The notes under the pieces were generated by a model. It did not search any database and was not told where the DNA came from. It was given only the letters and a program-made list of their open reading frames with translations. From assembly GCA_002077065.1 (NCBI GenBank), contig NAJO01000020.1:682001-746000 (forward strand): a stretch of 64,000 nt of DNA, in the 5' to 3' direction. The DNA comes from Cryoendolithus antarcticus. Lineage: Eukaryota > Ascomycota > Dothideomycetes > Cladosporiales > Cladosporiaceae. This document shows, piece after piece, positions 1 through 10,584 of this stretch (within the stretch, counting starts at the first letter, position 1; every line of letters starts with the position of its first letter). Both the position numbers and the translations under genes were made by a program.

Positions 1-2
1 GC

Positions 3-962
3 AATCAACAACCCTGCGGCTGGACTGGTCAACTCTGTTGTCCGCTAGGAGCCTGCTATACCGACCTGTCCAACAACCAAGCGTCATGTAGCAGCACCCT
101 GCTCGGCGCTGTTGCGCAATCCACACAAGCTGCCGGAGGATACTGGCAGTACTACACCACCACCTACACTCAGACCGATCTCGCCACAGTCACACAAACG
201 ATGAGCACATATGTCGGTGGAGCACCGGCCACAGTCGCTGCCGCAGCACCCACAGGCATGGCCTGCAGCTACGCCCTCGGTCAGCAAGTCTGCGGCCAAA
301 CATGTTGCGCGAGCGACCAGTACTGCTTCGATGCCGGTTCGTCACAATGCTCCGCGGCCGCAGCAGCAGGCTCCTCAGGCTACTACACATCCTACTACAG
401 CACCATGTACGCCAGCACGAACTCCGCCGGCGTACCTCTGCGACCCACATCAAGCACACTCATCATCATCACCGAGACCTCCGCGCCAACCACGACCGTA
501 CCCTTTCTCGCACCAATCGCGACAGGCGCGAACATGACCCTCACCACAGCCGAAGCCTCCTCCTCCGGCCTCTCCGGCGGTGCCATAGCCGGCATCGTAA
601 TCGGCGTCCTGCTCGGCCTCGCCCTCCTCGCACTCCTGATATTCTACTGCTGCCTCCGCGGCCTCTGGGTGACGATCTTCGGCCGCAAACGCAAGGAACG
701 CCGCACTGAGGTCGATGTCTATGAGCGACATTCGCATCACGGGTCTGGCGCGGCGGCCGGAAGGACCTGGTACGGTGCTTCGAAACCGTCACGAGTCGAG
801 AGACGAGACGAGCATAAGGGTCGGAATGGCCTTGCGTTTGCTGGAGCTTTGGCTGGGTTGTGGGCCATTCTGGGCTTGAAGAGACGGAGCAAGAAGAGGG
901 ATAATGAGAAGTATAGCGAGTATAGCTATTCGAGTGACTATTATACTAGTGCTAGTGAGTAG
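3..962 (+). CDS. Cys-rich single-pass membrane protein, 3' part (5' end outside window)
   Basis: The frame is open from the left edge to the TAG at 960-962, so the gene begins upstream; about 319 residues are visible. The outer half has cysteine clusters (CGWTGQLCC and, about 80 residues later, CGQTCC followed by QYC) in Ser/Thr/Tyr/Ala-rich sequence. A Gly/Leu-rich hydrophobic stretch encoded around 560-660 (GGAIAGIVIGVLLGLALL) is a clear membrane segment. It is followed by a basic, then Tyr/Ser-rich cytosolic tail containing a second weak hydrophobic patch (GLAFAGALAGLWAILGL). The layout resembles many unnamed Pezizomycotina surface glycoproteins. Function is unknown; wall sensing or adhesion would be guesswork. 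An intron near the left edge cannot be excluded. Confidence 0.75.
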   Translation, partial: NQQPCGWTGQLCCPLGACYTDLSNNQASCSSTLLGAVAQSTQAAGGYWQYYTTTYTQTDLATVTQTMSTYVGGAPATVAAAAPTGMACSYALGQQVCGQTCCASDQYCFDAGSSQCSAAAAAGSSGYYTSYYSTMYASTNSAGVPLRPTSSTLIIITETSAPTTTVPFLAPIATGANMTLTTAEASSSGLSGGAIAGIVIGVLLGLALLALLIFYCCLRGLWVTIFGRKRKERRTEVDVYERHSHHGSGAAAGRTWYGASKPSRVERRDEHKGRNGLAFAGALAGLWAILGLKRRSKKRDNEKYSEYSYSSDYYTSASE

Positions 963-1385
963 TCTTGAGGTTATCGAGTTGTTAGAGGTGTTGCTAATTA
1001 TGCTTGCAGGTTCAGCTAGTTCAGACGATCGACGCACAAGGGATACGAGACGGTCCCAGTCGAGACGATGAGGATGGTGACAGAATGAAGGGTTGCTTTA
1101 AACTTGACATGAAGGGACCTGAGAAAATGTCGGGCCAATTGGCAAGTGGCGTTCATTTGAGCTTACGCTGCGGGCTCTCCAAGTGTTGGAGGACTCGATT
1201 CTAGCGGAGCAGGGAGCATAGTGTACATACCCGACCCAATGCACTCACATAGCTTCGCAAGCTTCCACTCACGTATGCACTTCTCCTCGATTTATGTTAT
1301 GCAGCTACTAGTAACTTCGCCTTCTTTGGGAATCCACGCTGTCGCGTAGTGCACTTTTGTTAAGTAGGCCCTCCACTCCTCGCTC
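963..1385. other. Intergenic, convergent 3' ends
   Basis: This 420-base gap lies between the stop codons of two converging genes. I see only short frames without domain features. It probably holds both 3' untranslated regions. Confidence 0.5.
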
Positions 1386-2479
1386 TCACAAATTAAACTG
1401 CATCAACAAACCCCTCTTCCTTCCCAAATCCACAGCCGACAACCTCATCCCCATCCTCCTTACCGACTCGGCCTCAGGCGGCAAACACCTTCCCCGTCTC
1501 GCGGCGTCAAAACGCCCCAATTTCCCGCCACAAAGTCCACACCACTCCAATACCCCGTTTCGTCTCATCTCGCAGACCTTACAGTCGCTTGGCGAGTGCT
1601 CGTGCGTTGGCACGCTGTGCGTGGGCTCAAAATTCAAATTGTGAGGAGCGATTAAGGCGCCGACGTCTTCGCTTTCGAGGCACGCTGGGAGGGTATTCGA
1701 AGTGGAAGAGGGCGCGGTGCAGGCGTCGTGCGTTGGCGTGGCAAAGATCTCGGCGTTGAAGCAGGGGACGCAGAGGTAGGGGTCTAGCCAGCGGGACTCG
1801 ATGTTGCAGTGGCAGTAGTGAGGTTTACCCCTCGATTGAGTGCTGCCTGGGGATAGGGAGGGTGGAGATGATGCACCGCGTTTGGACATGCTGTCGAGGA
1901 TCATCTCGAGGTTTGTCAGGATCGTTTGGGCCTGAGAGGCAGTGCGCGAAGGGTAGAACCAGCGGCGTTTGTGGGCGTAGGTGAGCATTATGCCGTGGGA
2001 GGGGGTGAAGCGGCAGGCCTGTGCGGTAGAACGTGAGCTGCGAGAGAAGTTCAAGAGGGACCTGAGTGGGTGTGGCGACTTACGCTGCAAAGGCCGACGC
2101 CACAGTTCTGGCATCTCTTGATGAGCATCAAGTTCCGGCGAGCGTTAGGACAGGGCAGGCAGTAGCTGAGGCGGGTGGTGTTGTATCTAGGCCTGCCTTG
2201 CTCGACTAGGAGGCCATCACAGCGGGTTGTGCGGGAGAGCAGGGCTTCATTGAGTTTAAGGGGATCGCGGCTAGAGTGGAGGATTCCCCATACGGTATGG
2301 CAAGTCAGTCCAAGGGAGAGGCACTCGCGTGGAGTGAGTATGCTAGAGATTGATCTCAGGATACCATACTGAGATAGGATTTCGAAGAGGAGCGTAGTCG
2401 TCCAAGAAGTACTCCTGCTTCGTGAATTTCTTGAGTCGATGTAGTGTCTTAGCTTCTTCCCTAGGCCTGGACTGGTCAT
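1386..2479 (-). CDS. F-box-like, Cys-rich protein (two exons)
   Basis: Exons are 2084-2479 and 1386-2018 on the minus strand. The 65-base intron (GTAAGT...CACAG) is phase 0 and the product has 342 residues. Residues about 25-65 look like a weak F-box (LLFEILSQYG, then LTPRECLSLGLTCHTVW). Three CxxC-type cysteine groups follow: LPCPNARR...CQNCGVGLCSACR, CHCNIES...CVPC, and CKVC...WCGLC. This may be a zinc-bound fold. Many Pezizomycotina genomes carry such unnamed F-box plus Cys-rich proteins. By family, an SCF substrate-receptor role is possible but not demonstrated by sequence. The start is the first ATG in the frame; an upstream exon is possible. Confidence 0.65.
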
Positions 2480-3457
2480 AGATAGATGTCGCTAGAAACA
2501 ATCGCGTTACTCTCATCGTCGCCATGAGGTGGAGTCCTCAGTCGTGGGTCGCCCGCGTGCTCCTTCCGTTCAGTTCCTGGTGCAATATGTGAAATGCGGC
2601 TGCAGCGACTACCTATGTGGTGTCGTCCGCCGCGCTTGCACTGATCTCTATTGCAGTCATCAACGCCGTCTCCATGTGCGAGACCCCGACAGCAATTCGC
2701 AAGTGAAGACAGAAGGTGGGAGAAGGTTCTCGGACGGGAACGAGGAGAGAATGAAGTCCAGCTTGCTAACGTCAAGTACGCCTACCTGCTCGTCTATTAC
2801 ACACCTCGTCGGCGTAAGGCTCGTGGCTCAAGACACGAAGCTCGCACATGGTCTTCGACACACTAGTCTGCTGCTTTCGACGCAACCACAATCCGCGGAC
2901 TGGCGTCAGTAGCGACATCCAAGTGCGCGTAGCGTAGAGCCTGCGACCTTCGTGGACATAGCAGCAACATAGCCGTTCTTAAGCTGCAGAAGGTACTACC
3001 CGCATCTTTAATGATACGAGCAGCGGAGAGGGTTAGCGAAGTGATGGGGCGAAAGAGACAATCCTGGGCGCAGTTTGATAAGTACGCAGGCTGTGTATTA
3101 CGCATCACGAATTGTTAGTGGGAGCTATGGAAATTCGTCTCAGATTTCTCATGTTGTAAAAGAACATTCGCCTGTACCACTGACGATTCAGATGCGAGGC
3201 ACCATCGTGCAGCGGATCCTGCGCAGCGAAAGACCCACGACTGCACAGCTGTTGCCTTGCAGTGGCTGGATACTAGAGAGACAGCCGGGTGTTGCAGAAA
3301 GTGGCTTTCGATGCGGGATCCGGACACGAATCTCTCGAGAAAACTATACTCGATTCTCTCAGCTATGACTATCTTTACAGCCTCTCAACGACCGAAGCGA
3401 GTGGCGGTCATGCACAAGCCGATAGCATACCCCATGCTTTCCATGATAACGCCGGAT
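2480..3457. other. Intergenic, no recognised gene
   Basis: About 1 kb upstream of the minus-strand F-box gene and downstream of the minus-strand DUF6699 gene. Frames here are short, overlap each other on both strands, and show no domain or splice pattern I can assemble. Confidence 0.4.
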
Positions 3458-4215
3458 CTAGGCCTCTTCACCCTTGTTCTTGTTCTTCTTCTTGCCGGAC
3501 GGTGGTGCCGCCTCTCCAGTCTTCTTCTGGTGCACGATGAACCGCGTGTAGCACTCATCCTTGTCCCACTCGAAGCCTGCGAGGTAGGGAGCATCGAGCT
3601 CGTCGTCGGCCTGTATCATGTCAGCCTACATCTTTCGAATGGCCATCCTGGCACACACGAGGAACGATACACACCTTCTTTTTGAACTGCTTGTGGATCG
3701 CGTCTAACGCGTCCTTGATCGTCACGCCCTTCATGTTCCGTGCAGTCACCTCCAGGCCGAGGGGGAAGCGGAGATCAATCTTCTTAATTGGCGGGTGTGT
3801 GAGCATCTTCTTGAGGATCTCTTTGTCATCGACTGTTGACGAGGACGAGTTGACTTTCCTGTTCAGTGCGTTAGCATGAGGTAATGGCTCGCCCCCTTAC
3901 GCTCTGAGGCACGTCGGCTCTCAGCGGCAAGGTATTGAGGTGAGTGCTCACCAGTTCAACCTCTGCGTTTCAGGTGCGATCTTCAGCTCCACGCCTTCTT
4001 TCTCTGTCCATCAAGTCAGCAAAATCGCTCATCTCTATCACCACGAAGCTCGGATGTCACGTACCAAGATCATTGATGTTGAACACGCCGCTCACGGTAC
4101 TGCTCGTCCGACGGTGCTTGATCTTGCTCTCTGATGGCGAGGCGGGTGCACCATCGTCAATTGCGGAGTCGACCTTGCTGAGAGCTTCGGTGTTCGATTG
4201 CACGTCTGCGGACAT
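3458..4215 (-). CDS. DUF6699-like small protein (four exons)
   Basis: Exons on the minus strand are 4065-4215, 3952-4003, 3675-3858 and 3458-3610. All junctions are GT-AG and in phase, giving 179 residues. The centre reads LTHPPIKKIDLRFPLGLEVT, then VTIKDALDAIHKQFKKK, then YLAGFEWDKDECYTRFIVH. This order of a HPP...DLRFP strand, a TI.DALDAI helix and a closing strand is typical of the fungal DUF6699 family, whose function is unknown. The N-terminal 55 residues are low-complexity and the C-terminus is a Lys/Asn-rich tail (KKKNKNKG). Cellular role is unknown. Confidence 0.75.
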
Positions 4216-5269
4216 TGTGATGGATGTGGTCGAGGATGAATGCTCACGAAGACGAGCTTCGATGCGATGCTGGAGTCGATGATGAGCTCAAGGAAAGTGT
4301 TACTGATGGTGATGAGTGTTGGTAGGAAGATGAAGAGAAGAAGGAGAGCAAGATGAGTGAGCGCTACATGCTCATCCACGGCTGATCAATACAAGCCCAA
4401 GCTCCTTGACTGATCGCGCGGGGCTGCTCCCAGAGCTCGTGACCATCGAGGTACGTACTCCCCTCTCCGGCTCCTGGAACGCGCTGCAGGTGCGACCAGG
4501 CTCCTTGCCTACAAGCTACAAGCTATTCCCAGACGGTATCATCCCACTGCTCACGCGATCAAGGCATCCAATTGGAGCTAGCGCTGAAAGCTAGGCCCCG
4601 CATTTCTGGCTGGAATCTGGGGAAGGTGCGTGTTGCTAGCGTGTTACCTGTACTTTGTATCGACGTCGATTGCTATGCACGTATGCGTGTCTCTCGATAA
4701 GATGCCAGACGTCAATTCGATGTACGAAGCTTGCGATAGATGCGCAATCCATTGCCAAAAGAATGAAGTCGAGCAGAGCGGCTCCCTCGGCGATTCACAA
4801 CACGACGACGCCGGAACATCCGAAGATTCGGCTTCAGCTCCGCGTTGATCGCGTGCTCCTTGCACGACATCGGGTGCTTTGTGGGAGGGTATATTTCCAT
4901 AGCCCAGAGTGTACTGTGGCTTCGGATCATGTAAGGTACCAACACCGCATTGAGCAATGCCGCATATCAAGCTTCGCAGGTCCGACACGAGCTTCGTTAA
5001 GAAGGGAGTGAGGTGCCGGCAAAAACGCCAGCAACAACTTCTCCGGTTCCACTTCTATAAGGTTCGATGGTCTAAGTGTGACAATCGGTCATCAGCTCTT
5101 GCATGTCTTGTCAGAATCGGGAGGTCGCGGATCTACTTGTATCGAGCGGTTGTTGATAGCATACCGTCACGACTGGATAGCCTCAAGGCACGCACGAGAG
5201 CATCCTATCTTTGCCATTGTACAATCAGACCAATTCCATGCAATTGGGTATCTAAAAGCGCCACACCCC
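4216..5269. other. Intergenic, no recognised gene
   Basis: About 1 kb between the DUF6699 start and the SCY1 stop, both on the minus strand. Only short overlapping frames are present. It should contain the DUF6699 promoter near 4216 and the SCY1 3' region near 5269. Confidence 0.4.
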
Positions 5270-7954
5270 TCAAAGCAGACTCTCATACTGATCTAAACCT
5301 TTCTTCGGGCCACCCGGCTGGGTTTGAGGCTGCGTTCCTGCCATCATACCGTTGACGCCGACACCTACCCTCTGCGTGCTCGCGGGTGGCAGTGGTAGAC
5401 CAAACGCCCTGCCACTCATCGCCGTTTGTCCCACTGAAACAGGCTTGGAAGCTGCGGCCCAGTTGATCTGGCTCCCTGCGCCATTAGCTGCTAACGGCTG
5501 TGCAGGGCGCAACGGCATGGTTGAAGTGGAAGTTGGCTGCAACGGCTGCGACCAGGGCGTGCTCGGCGTCAGGGTCGCGAAGGAGGAGAGCGTTTGATCC
5601 GGTGTAATTGCCCGATGTGAACTTTGTCCATTTGCCTGAAGACCGTAGCTACTCATCGCAGATGACATCGATGGCTGCGTGGTAGGTGATGTTGTCTGCC
5701 ATGCGAACGTTGGGATACCATCATTCGGCTGTGGTCGTGCGTGTTGCGCAGTAGGAGCTGCCCAGTCGTTCATCAGGTCGTCGCCGCCTGGCTTCGTAGC
5801 ATTACGTCCAGAGACTAGAGCTGCGAAGTCTACCTCTTCGTTGTTCTGCAAACCATTCGATGCAAATGCAGCGCTGCTGCCGGTCCGAGAGACTCCCGGA
5901 TGCCGCACACCGAGAGCAGCATTCGCGTTCTCCCGACTCATCTCTCTCAGCTTCCTCATATGTTCCCGCTCAATCTTCCCTGACAAGTTCTTGATCAGTT
6001 CCATGAATGCCTCGAATTGCTGCAGGTCGAGTAATGGGCCGAGACTGAAAGCCCAGAGCAGCGGCAGTACATCCATAGCGAGGAATTCGGTGTCAGCAAC
6101 ATGCCCGACCTGCTTGAACACCTTCAACGCAGCCATCATGACCCCGGGCTCTTTCGTCTTGATGCCTTTCAGCAAAGGTACGACTTTCTCCTGGACAGTG
6201 AATTTGTCCAATATAGCGCTGCTGGAGGTCGAAGACTTCTTTTCTTGGTCGCCCAAGCCATTTAAATCGTCGTTGTTGGCGTTCGCACCACTGGTGCCAC
6301 CGCAGAGCACGCAGATGGCCTCGAGTCCTCGCACCTTGATGGCCAAACTGCTGGTCTTTGCAAAGCCTGTGGCAATCACGGGAAAGAGCTCATTCTTGAT
6401 CGTGCTGAAGTCCAAGACAGGAAGCACATGTGGCAGGGTACCGAGCGCGGCGTCGACGAGACCATGCGTTGGACTTTCAAGAGCTAGCTCTAGAATTGGC
6501 AGAATGTCTTCCCTGAACTCCTTACCAGGACAGTTCTCGGCTGCGATCTGCATATTCTCGAGTATCACCATCAGCCCGGCTTCTCGACCTGTGTCTCGCT
6601 CATTGATAGCATTGGACTTCGCCAAGAAGACTTCTCGAAGCTTTGGCACCGCCTTCTCTGTGAATGCTCGCTTGCCGGTTGGCATGATCTTCACCATCAC
6701 AAACACGTTTGCTAAAATTGCCGCAAGCAATTCTTTGTCCTTCATCTCGTCAAGCAGAGCAGGCAAGACCTTCTTCTCGAGCACTGAACGTGGAAACTGC
6801 GACATGATCCGCGGTAGTCCGCGCATAAATTGCGCCTTTTCGTTGACAGTCTTCGCAGGAAGAGCGTCGAGAAATCGTATCGAAGAGACTAGTATGTTGT
6901 CAAAGTAGCTAGCTTCTTGAAACTCGCGCGCACTCATCCTCTGCGCCGCTCGCCTGGTGATCAGTCTCGGAAGAAGCTCAGATGCTAATCGAGGCGGGAG
7001 AGGGTTCGAAGACGGTACGAGAAAGTTGTTACTCTGCGAAGGTACGGTGCTTGAGCTTGCAAACGTGCGCTTGTAGCCGGATAGGGAACCGCCAGTACTC
7101 AGTGGAGAAGTGTGGGGTGAGTTGTAAAGCGCTATGACGAGCAGGCCAAGCGAGAACATGTCAGCAGATGCCACTAGCTGATTGTCGAGCACGACGTCTG
7201 GTGAGGAGTAATCCAGGTTCAGCTGCACGCTCCTCGGCAGCCTGGGGTCGTGGTTGAGCACTTCGTGTAACGAGATAGGCGCAAGACTACTCGCAGCAGT
7301 ACTCGAGGCGTGAGGCCCACAGAAGCCGAGCCCAGCGATCTTCCAATCACCTTTAGCATTGACTAGTATAGCTTCTGGCGTGAGATTCGCATGCACCAAG
7401 CCAGCACTCTCGTGTAGAAATTCAAGACCTTTGCCCAGTTGTAGTAGTCCTTTCTGGATCTCGAGCTCATCGATCTCCAATTCTCTTCGCCGTCTCGTAC
7501 CATCCTGCTCCTCGACAACGTATCGACTGCCTCTTCCGCCTACACCACCTGCTCGCTCTTGGTCATCTTTCTCGTGAAGTAGACTTGCTAGACTAGCAGT
7601 CACATGCTCCGTAGCGAATATGAGCCCTCCGCTTCGAGTGTCCTCTACAGGTTCCACGAGCTCGAGGACGCTCGGGTGCCGTAGCCGAGCCAAACTGCTC
7701 GCGTCCCGTCGCAGTCTCTCGATAACCTCCTCATGAGCTCGCTTGAGCGACGCAGCATTCCCACGACCGCCAAGCCCACCGCCTTGCGGCTCGAGAGTCT
7801 TTTTGTCGAAGACGAATACCGAGACAGCCTTCCCGGTGTTCTTCCGCTTCGCATCGAAGATCCGCCATGGTCCTGAAGTGGACGAGGGCTGCGGCGCGAT
7901 GGTGTAGTTGGCCGAGATATTGGAATTGAAGGACTTAAGCGCGTTTGAGAACAT
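5270..7954 (-). CDS. SCY1: SCY1/SCYL2-family pseudokinase with HEAT-like repeats
   Basis: A single exon encoding 894 residues. The frame is open further upstream, but the first ATG is at 7952-7954 (MFSNALKSF), which fits family N-termini. Residues about 25-330 form a kinase-like fold. The usual HRD catalytic motif is replaced by VHANLTPEAILVN (near residue 187) and the DFG motif by AGLGF (near 200), so it should be catalytically dead. Residues about 340-640 are helical HEAT-like repeats, followed by a low-complexity Gln/Ser/Pro tail ending LDQYESLL. Family knowledge: SCYL2/Scy1 proteins bind clathrin and act in Golgi-endosome traffic. It is divergent from the aminotransferase gene, with 415 bp between the starts. 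Confidence 0.9.
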   Translation of the reverse strand: MFSNALKSFNSNISANYTIAPQPSSTSGPWRIFDAKRKNTGKAVSVFVFDKKTLEPQGGGLGGRGNAASLKRAHEEVIERLRRDASSLARLRHPSVLELVEPVEDTRSGGLIFATEHVTASLASLLHEKDDQERAGGVGGRGSRYVVEEQDGTRRRRELEIDELEIQKGLLQLGKGLEFLHESAGLVHANLTPEAILVNAKGDWKIAGLGFCGPHASSTAASSLAPISLHEVLNHDPRLPRSVQLNLDYSSPDVVLDNQLVASADMFSLGLLVIALYNSPHTSPLSTGGSLSGYKRTFASSSTVPSQSNNFLVPSSNPLPPRLASELLPRLITRRAAQRMSAREFQEASYFDNILVSSIRFLDALPAKTVNEKAQFMRGLPRIMSQFPRSVLEKKVLPALLDEMKDKELLAAILANVFVMVKIMPTGKRAFTEKAVPKLREVFLAKSNAINERDTGREAGLMVILENMQIAAENCPGKEFREDILPILELALESPTHGLVDAALGTLPHVLPVLDFSTIKNELFPVIATGFAKTSSLAIKVRGLEAICVLCGGTSGANANNDDLNGLGDQEKKSSTSSSAILDKFTVQEKVVPLLKGIKTKEPGVMMAALKVFKQVGHVADTEFLAMDVLPLLWAFSLGPLLDLQQFEAFMELIKNLSGKIEREHMRKLREMSRENANAALGVRHPGVSRTGSSAAFASNGLQNNEEVDFAALVSGRNATKPGGDDLMNDWAAPTAQHARPQPNDGIPTFAWQTTSPTTQPSMSSAMSSYGLQANGQSSHRAITPDQTLSSFATLTPSTPWSQPLQPTSTSTMPLRPAQPLAANGAGSQINWAAASKPVSVGQTAMSGRAFGLPLPPASTQRVGVGVNGMMAGTQPQTQPGGPKKGLDQYESLL

Positions 7955-8369
7955 TGCGGCGGTCTGTTCAGGTGACAGCGCGATCAACCCTTGTTCACGT
8001 AGTGTACCGCAGTATCATCGTCGCTGCCGTGCGCGAGTGTTCGTGTTCAGATTCAGGGCGGCAAGCGATCTAAATGGGGCCCCCGCAACATGTAAGTATT
8101 GCTCTAATCTCAAACTTCATTGCCCAGCCAGTGTGTCGTTCGTGAGACACAATCAGGGTACCTCGAGTAAATCTCTCCGAGGCGCTCATATCGCAGCGCC
8201 TAGCGGCTTCGGAGAACGTTCCTCCGACGCCGGGGCAATAATGTCGAAGTCCAATGCATGAGCACGCGCCTTACTTCACAGCACAGTCATATCATGTCTC
8301 TTCATCTTCATATGTAAGCTGAAGCTCTGGCAGCCCTCTAGCCTGGACCTCTCGGTAGCACCACTCCCG
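7955..8369. promoter_or_regulatory. Shared divergent upstream region, SCY1 / branched-chain aminotransferase
   Basis: This 415-bp interval separates two start codons that point away from each other. No other gene is apparent. A CCGACGCCGG element at 8224-8233 is one base away from the Leu3-type palindrome CCGGNNCCGG; see findings. Confidence 0.4.
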
Positions 8370-9653
8370 ATGGCCTCCACTCTCCGCCTCTGCCTGCCTC
8401 GAAGCAGCACCATCCTCCCAGCACCCGTTTGCGCCCTATCATCCTCACGATATCTCCTCACACCCTCCCAGACACGGCGAAGACCATACAGTATAGCAGC
8501 CCCTGATGCCTCTGACCAGCGACTCCGCGCCATAGACCTCTCGAACTTCTCCATCACCAAGACCACAACCCCAAAACAACTCACAGCAAACGAGAAGCTC
8601 ATCTTCGGCCGGTTCTTCACTGACCACATGCTCTCGCTCGAATGGACCGCCGCAGACGGCTGGCTAGACCCGAAAATTACACCCTATCAGAACCTCAGCC
8701 TGGACCCAGCGACATGCGTCTTCCACTATGCCTTCGAGGCTTTCGAGGGGATGAAGGCGTATAAGGACAAGACTGGGCAGGTGAGGCTGTTCAGACCGGA
8801 TATGAACATGAAGCGGTTGAACAAAAGTGTGGCGCGCATAGCACTGCCGACATTTGAGGGTGAGAAAGTCATCGAGCTGATCAAGAACTTCTGCCGACTG
8901 GAGGAGAGGTTCATTCCGTCGCAACGAGGCTACAGTCTGTACATACGACCGAACATGATTGGTACGCAAAAGACGCTTGGTGTAGGGCCGCCTGGGAGTG
9001 CCCTGCTGTATGTGATCGCGAGTCCTGTAGGTCCTTACTACCCGACGGGCTTCAAGGCTATCTCGCTGGAGGCTACTACATACGCTGTGAGAGCTTGGCC
9101 TGGAGGTGTAGGCGCAAGTAAGCTTGGGGCAAACTACGCGCCTTGCATCGTGCCGCAGATGCAAGCTGCGACAAGGGGGTTCCAACAGAACTTATGGCTA
9201 TTCGAGGATGTAGACGAGCGGACAGGAGAAAAGGAGGATTTCGTTACGGAGGTCGGCACGATGAATCTGTTCACTGCGATCGTGAACAAGGACGGCCAGA
9301 AGGAACTCATGACCGCGCCGCTGGACGGGACGATACTGGAGGGTGTTGTGAGGGACTCGATACTGCAGCTTGCTCGAGAGAGACTTGTGCCTGACGGCTG
9401 GAAAGTGAGCGAGAAGAAGTTCCACATGCGCGAGGTGGCAGATGCTGCGAGGGAGGGCAGGCTTCTAGAGGTCTTCGGCTCAGGGACAGCTGCTGTTGTC
9501 AGTCCAGTGAGAAGTATATCCTACAAAGGCGAGCTTGTCAACTGCGGGCTGAAGGAGGACCAAGAGGTCGGACCTGTGACGCTCAGGATGAAGGACTGGA
9601 TCGAGGGGATACAGTATGGCGAGGAGGATCATCCGTGGAGTTGGAAGTTGTAA
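8370..9653 (+). CDS. BAT1: Branched-chain amino acid aminotransferase, mitochondrial
   Basis: Single exon, 427 residues. The N-terminal ~45 residues are rich in Arg/Ser/Leu and lack acids (MASTLRLCLPRSSTI), which fits a mitochondrial targeting peptide. The class IV PLP aminotransferase fold follows, with FEAFEGMKAY near 125, the probable PLP lysine K251 in GGVGASKLGANYAP, EVGTMNLF near 294 and a GSGTAAVVSPV phosphate-binding segment near 375. The enzyme interconverts Leu/Ile/Val and their 2-oxo acids with 2-oxoglutarate, the last step of synthesis and first of degradation. Length and motif order match eukaryotic BCATs. The mitochondrial assignment is an inference from the presequence; fungi usually also have a cytosolic copy. 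Confidence 0.95.
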   Translation: MASTLRLCLPRSSTILPAPVCALSSSRYLLTPSQTRRRPYSIAAPDASDQRLRAIDLSNFSITKTTTPKQLTANEKLIFGRFFTDHMLSLEWTAADGWLDPKITPYQNLSLDPATCVFHYAFEAFEGMKAYKDKTGQVRLFRPDMNMKRLNKSVARIALPTFEGEKVIELIKNFCRLEERFIPSQRGYSLYIRPNMIGTQKTLGVGPPGSALLYVIASPVGPYYPTGFKAISLEATTYAVRAWPGGVGASKLGANYAPCIVPQMQAATRGFQQNLWLFEDVDERTGEKEDFVTEVGTMNLFTAIVNKDGQKELMTAPLDGTILEGVVRDSILQLARERLVPDGWKVSEKKFHMREVADAAREGRLLEVFGSGTAAVVSPVRSISYKGELVNCGLKEDQEVGPVTLRMKDWIEGIQYGEEDHPWSWKL

Positions 9654-10584
9654 TGGCCGACTTCAGGTAGTCAGTGTATGTACATAGGTGATGCTGATGC
9701 CCGGACGCATAGGTCCTACCACCGAGCGCTTCTGACCTGTCAGGAGCATCACTACCAAACCACCCCCGGTTCACCACCATTACTCAGCTCAAAGTTCATC
9801 ACCCGCGCGTCGGCCACGAGCGACAAGCCCACTCGGCCGATTCGGTGGAATCTTGCTGTGGAAGGCGCCTCGGAGACTTTTCTGTGACGTGATCGTTCAC
9901 CCGTCGAGTCATGCAGTCGGTGCTAAGACGCCGATTGCCGTTGTCCCGAGAAGCTTGCATTTTGTGCAAGAACAGAATCAAAGTCGTTCTTACCTTTGTC
10001 CAGCATGGATCACGCCTCTTCTAGAGCGCACACATATTGCGCTCTAGCCGCGGACTTCCGTGACTTGTCGTGCGTCCACCACTAGTCCGGCCACTTCGGA
10101 GTCATGTCTCGCACGAGAAGGATGCGACTCATTCGTTCGCAACATCGAAGGTTTGACGTCATTGTCGATCAGGGTGCATAAGATCTCTCTAGAGTTTATT
10201 TTGCATTCTATCGCCATGCACACGGCAACTCGATATCCGCGCGCTGGCCTAACGGCACTCGCTTTTACCACGCACTTTCGGTCTAAAAGCCGTACACGCT
10301 CTGTTGAAGGTGAGTAGTGGCGATGATCATTCGTTGTTAACGGAAGACTTTGTGTCCGCTAGGCTGATTTCTAATCTCTTTGCACGTTGTTCTTGCAGTC
10401 GACATTCCATATATTTCCATCCATCTGCTTCCTCCACTCCGCAGAACAGACTTTCTTCGTTACATCATCTAAACCGTTGCGCGTCCATTACCCTCATACC
10501 GCGCGCATCCGCAGAAGGCTTGTGTATCTTCGCACTGTCTTGTCCTGGAGTGACAGCAGAATACTTCCATCGTAACACACAGCC
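9654..10584. other. Intergenic / long leader of the MFS gene
   Basis: About 930 bp between the aminotransferase stop and the MFS start. No coding gene is recognised. The right part probably belongs to the transporter's 5' untranslated region and contains a candidate leader intron at 10310-10398. Confidence 0.45.
10310..10398 (+). other. Candidate 5'-UTR intron of the MFS transporter
   Basis: A strong donor GTGAGT (10310-10315) and an acceptor TTCTTGCAG ending at 10398 enclose 89 bases. A CTAAT-type branch sequence lies near 10369. It sits 187 bases before the MFS ATG and interrupts no coding frame, so it would be a leader intron. This is seen as sequence signals only. Confidence 0.45.

Noticed and set aside
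5679..6908. 409-codon open frame on the plus strand
   Set aside because: It is antisense to the SCY1 gene, which has clear domain structure on the minus strand. The plus frame has no family features and mirrors codon bias of the real gene.
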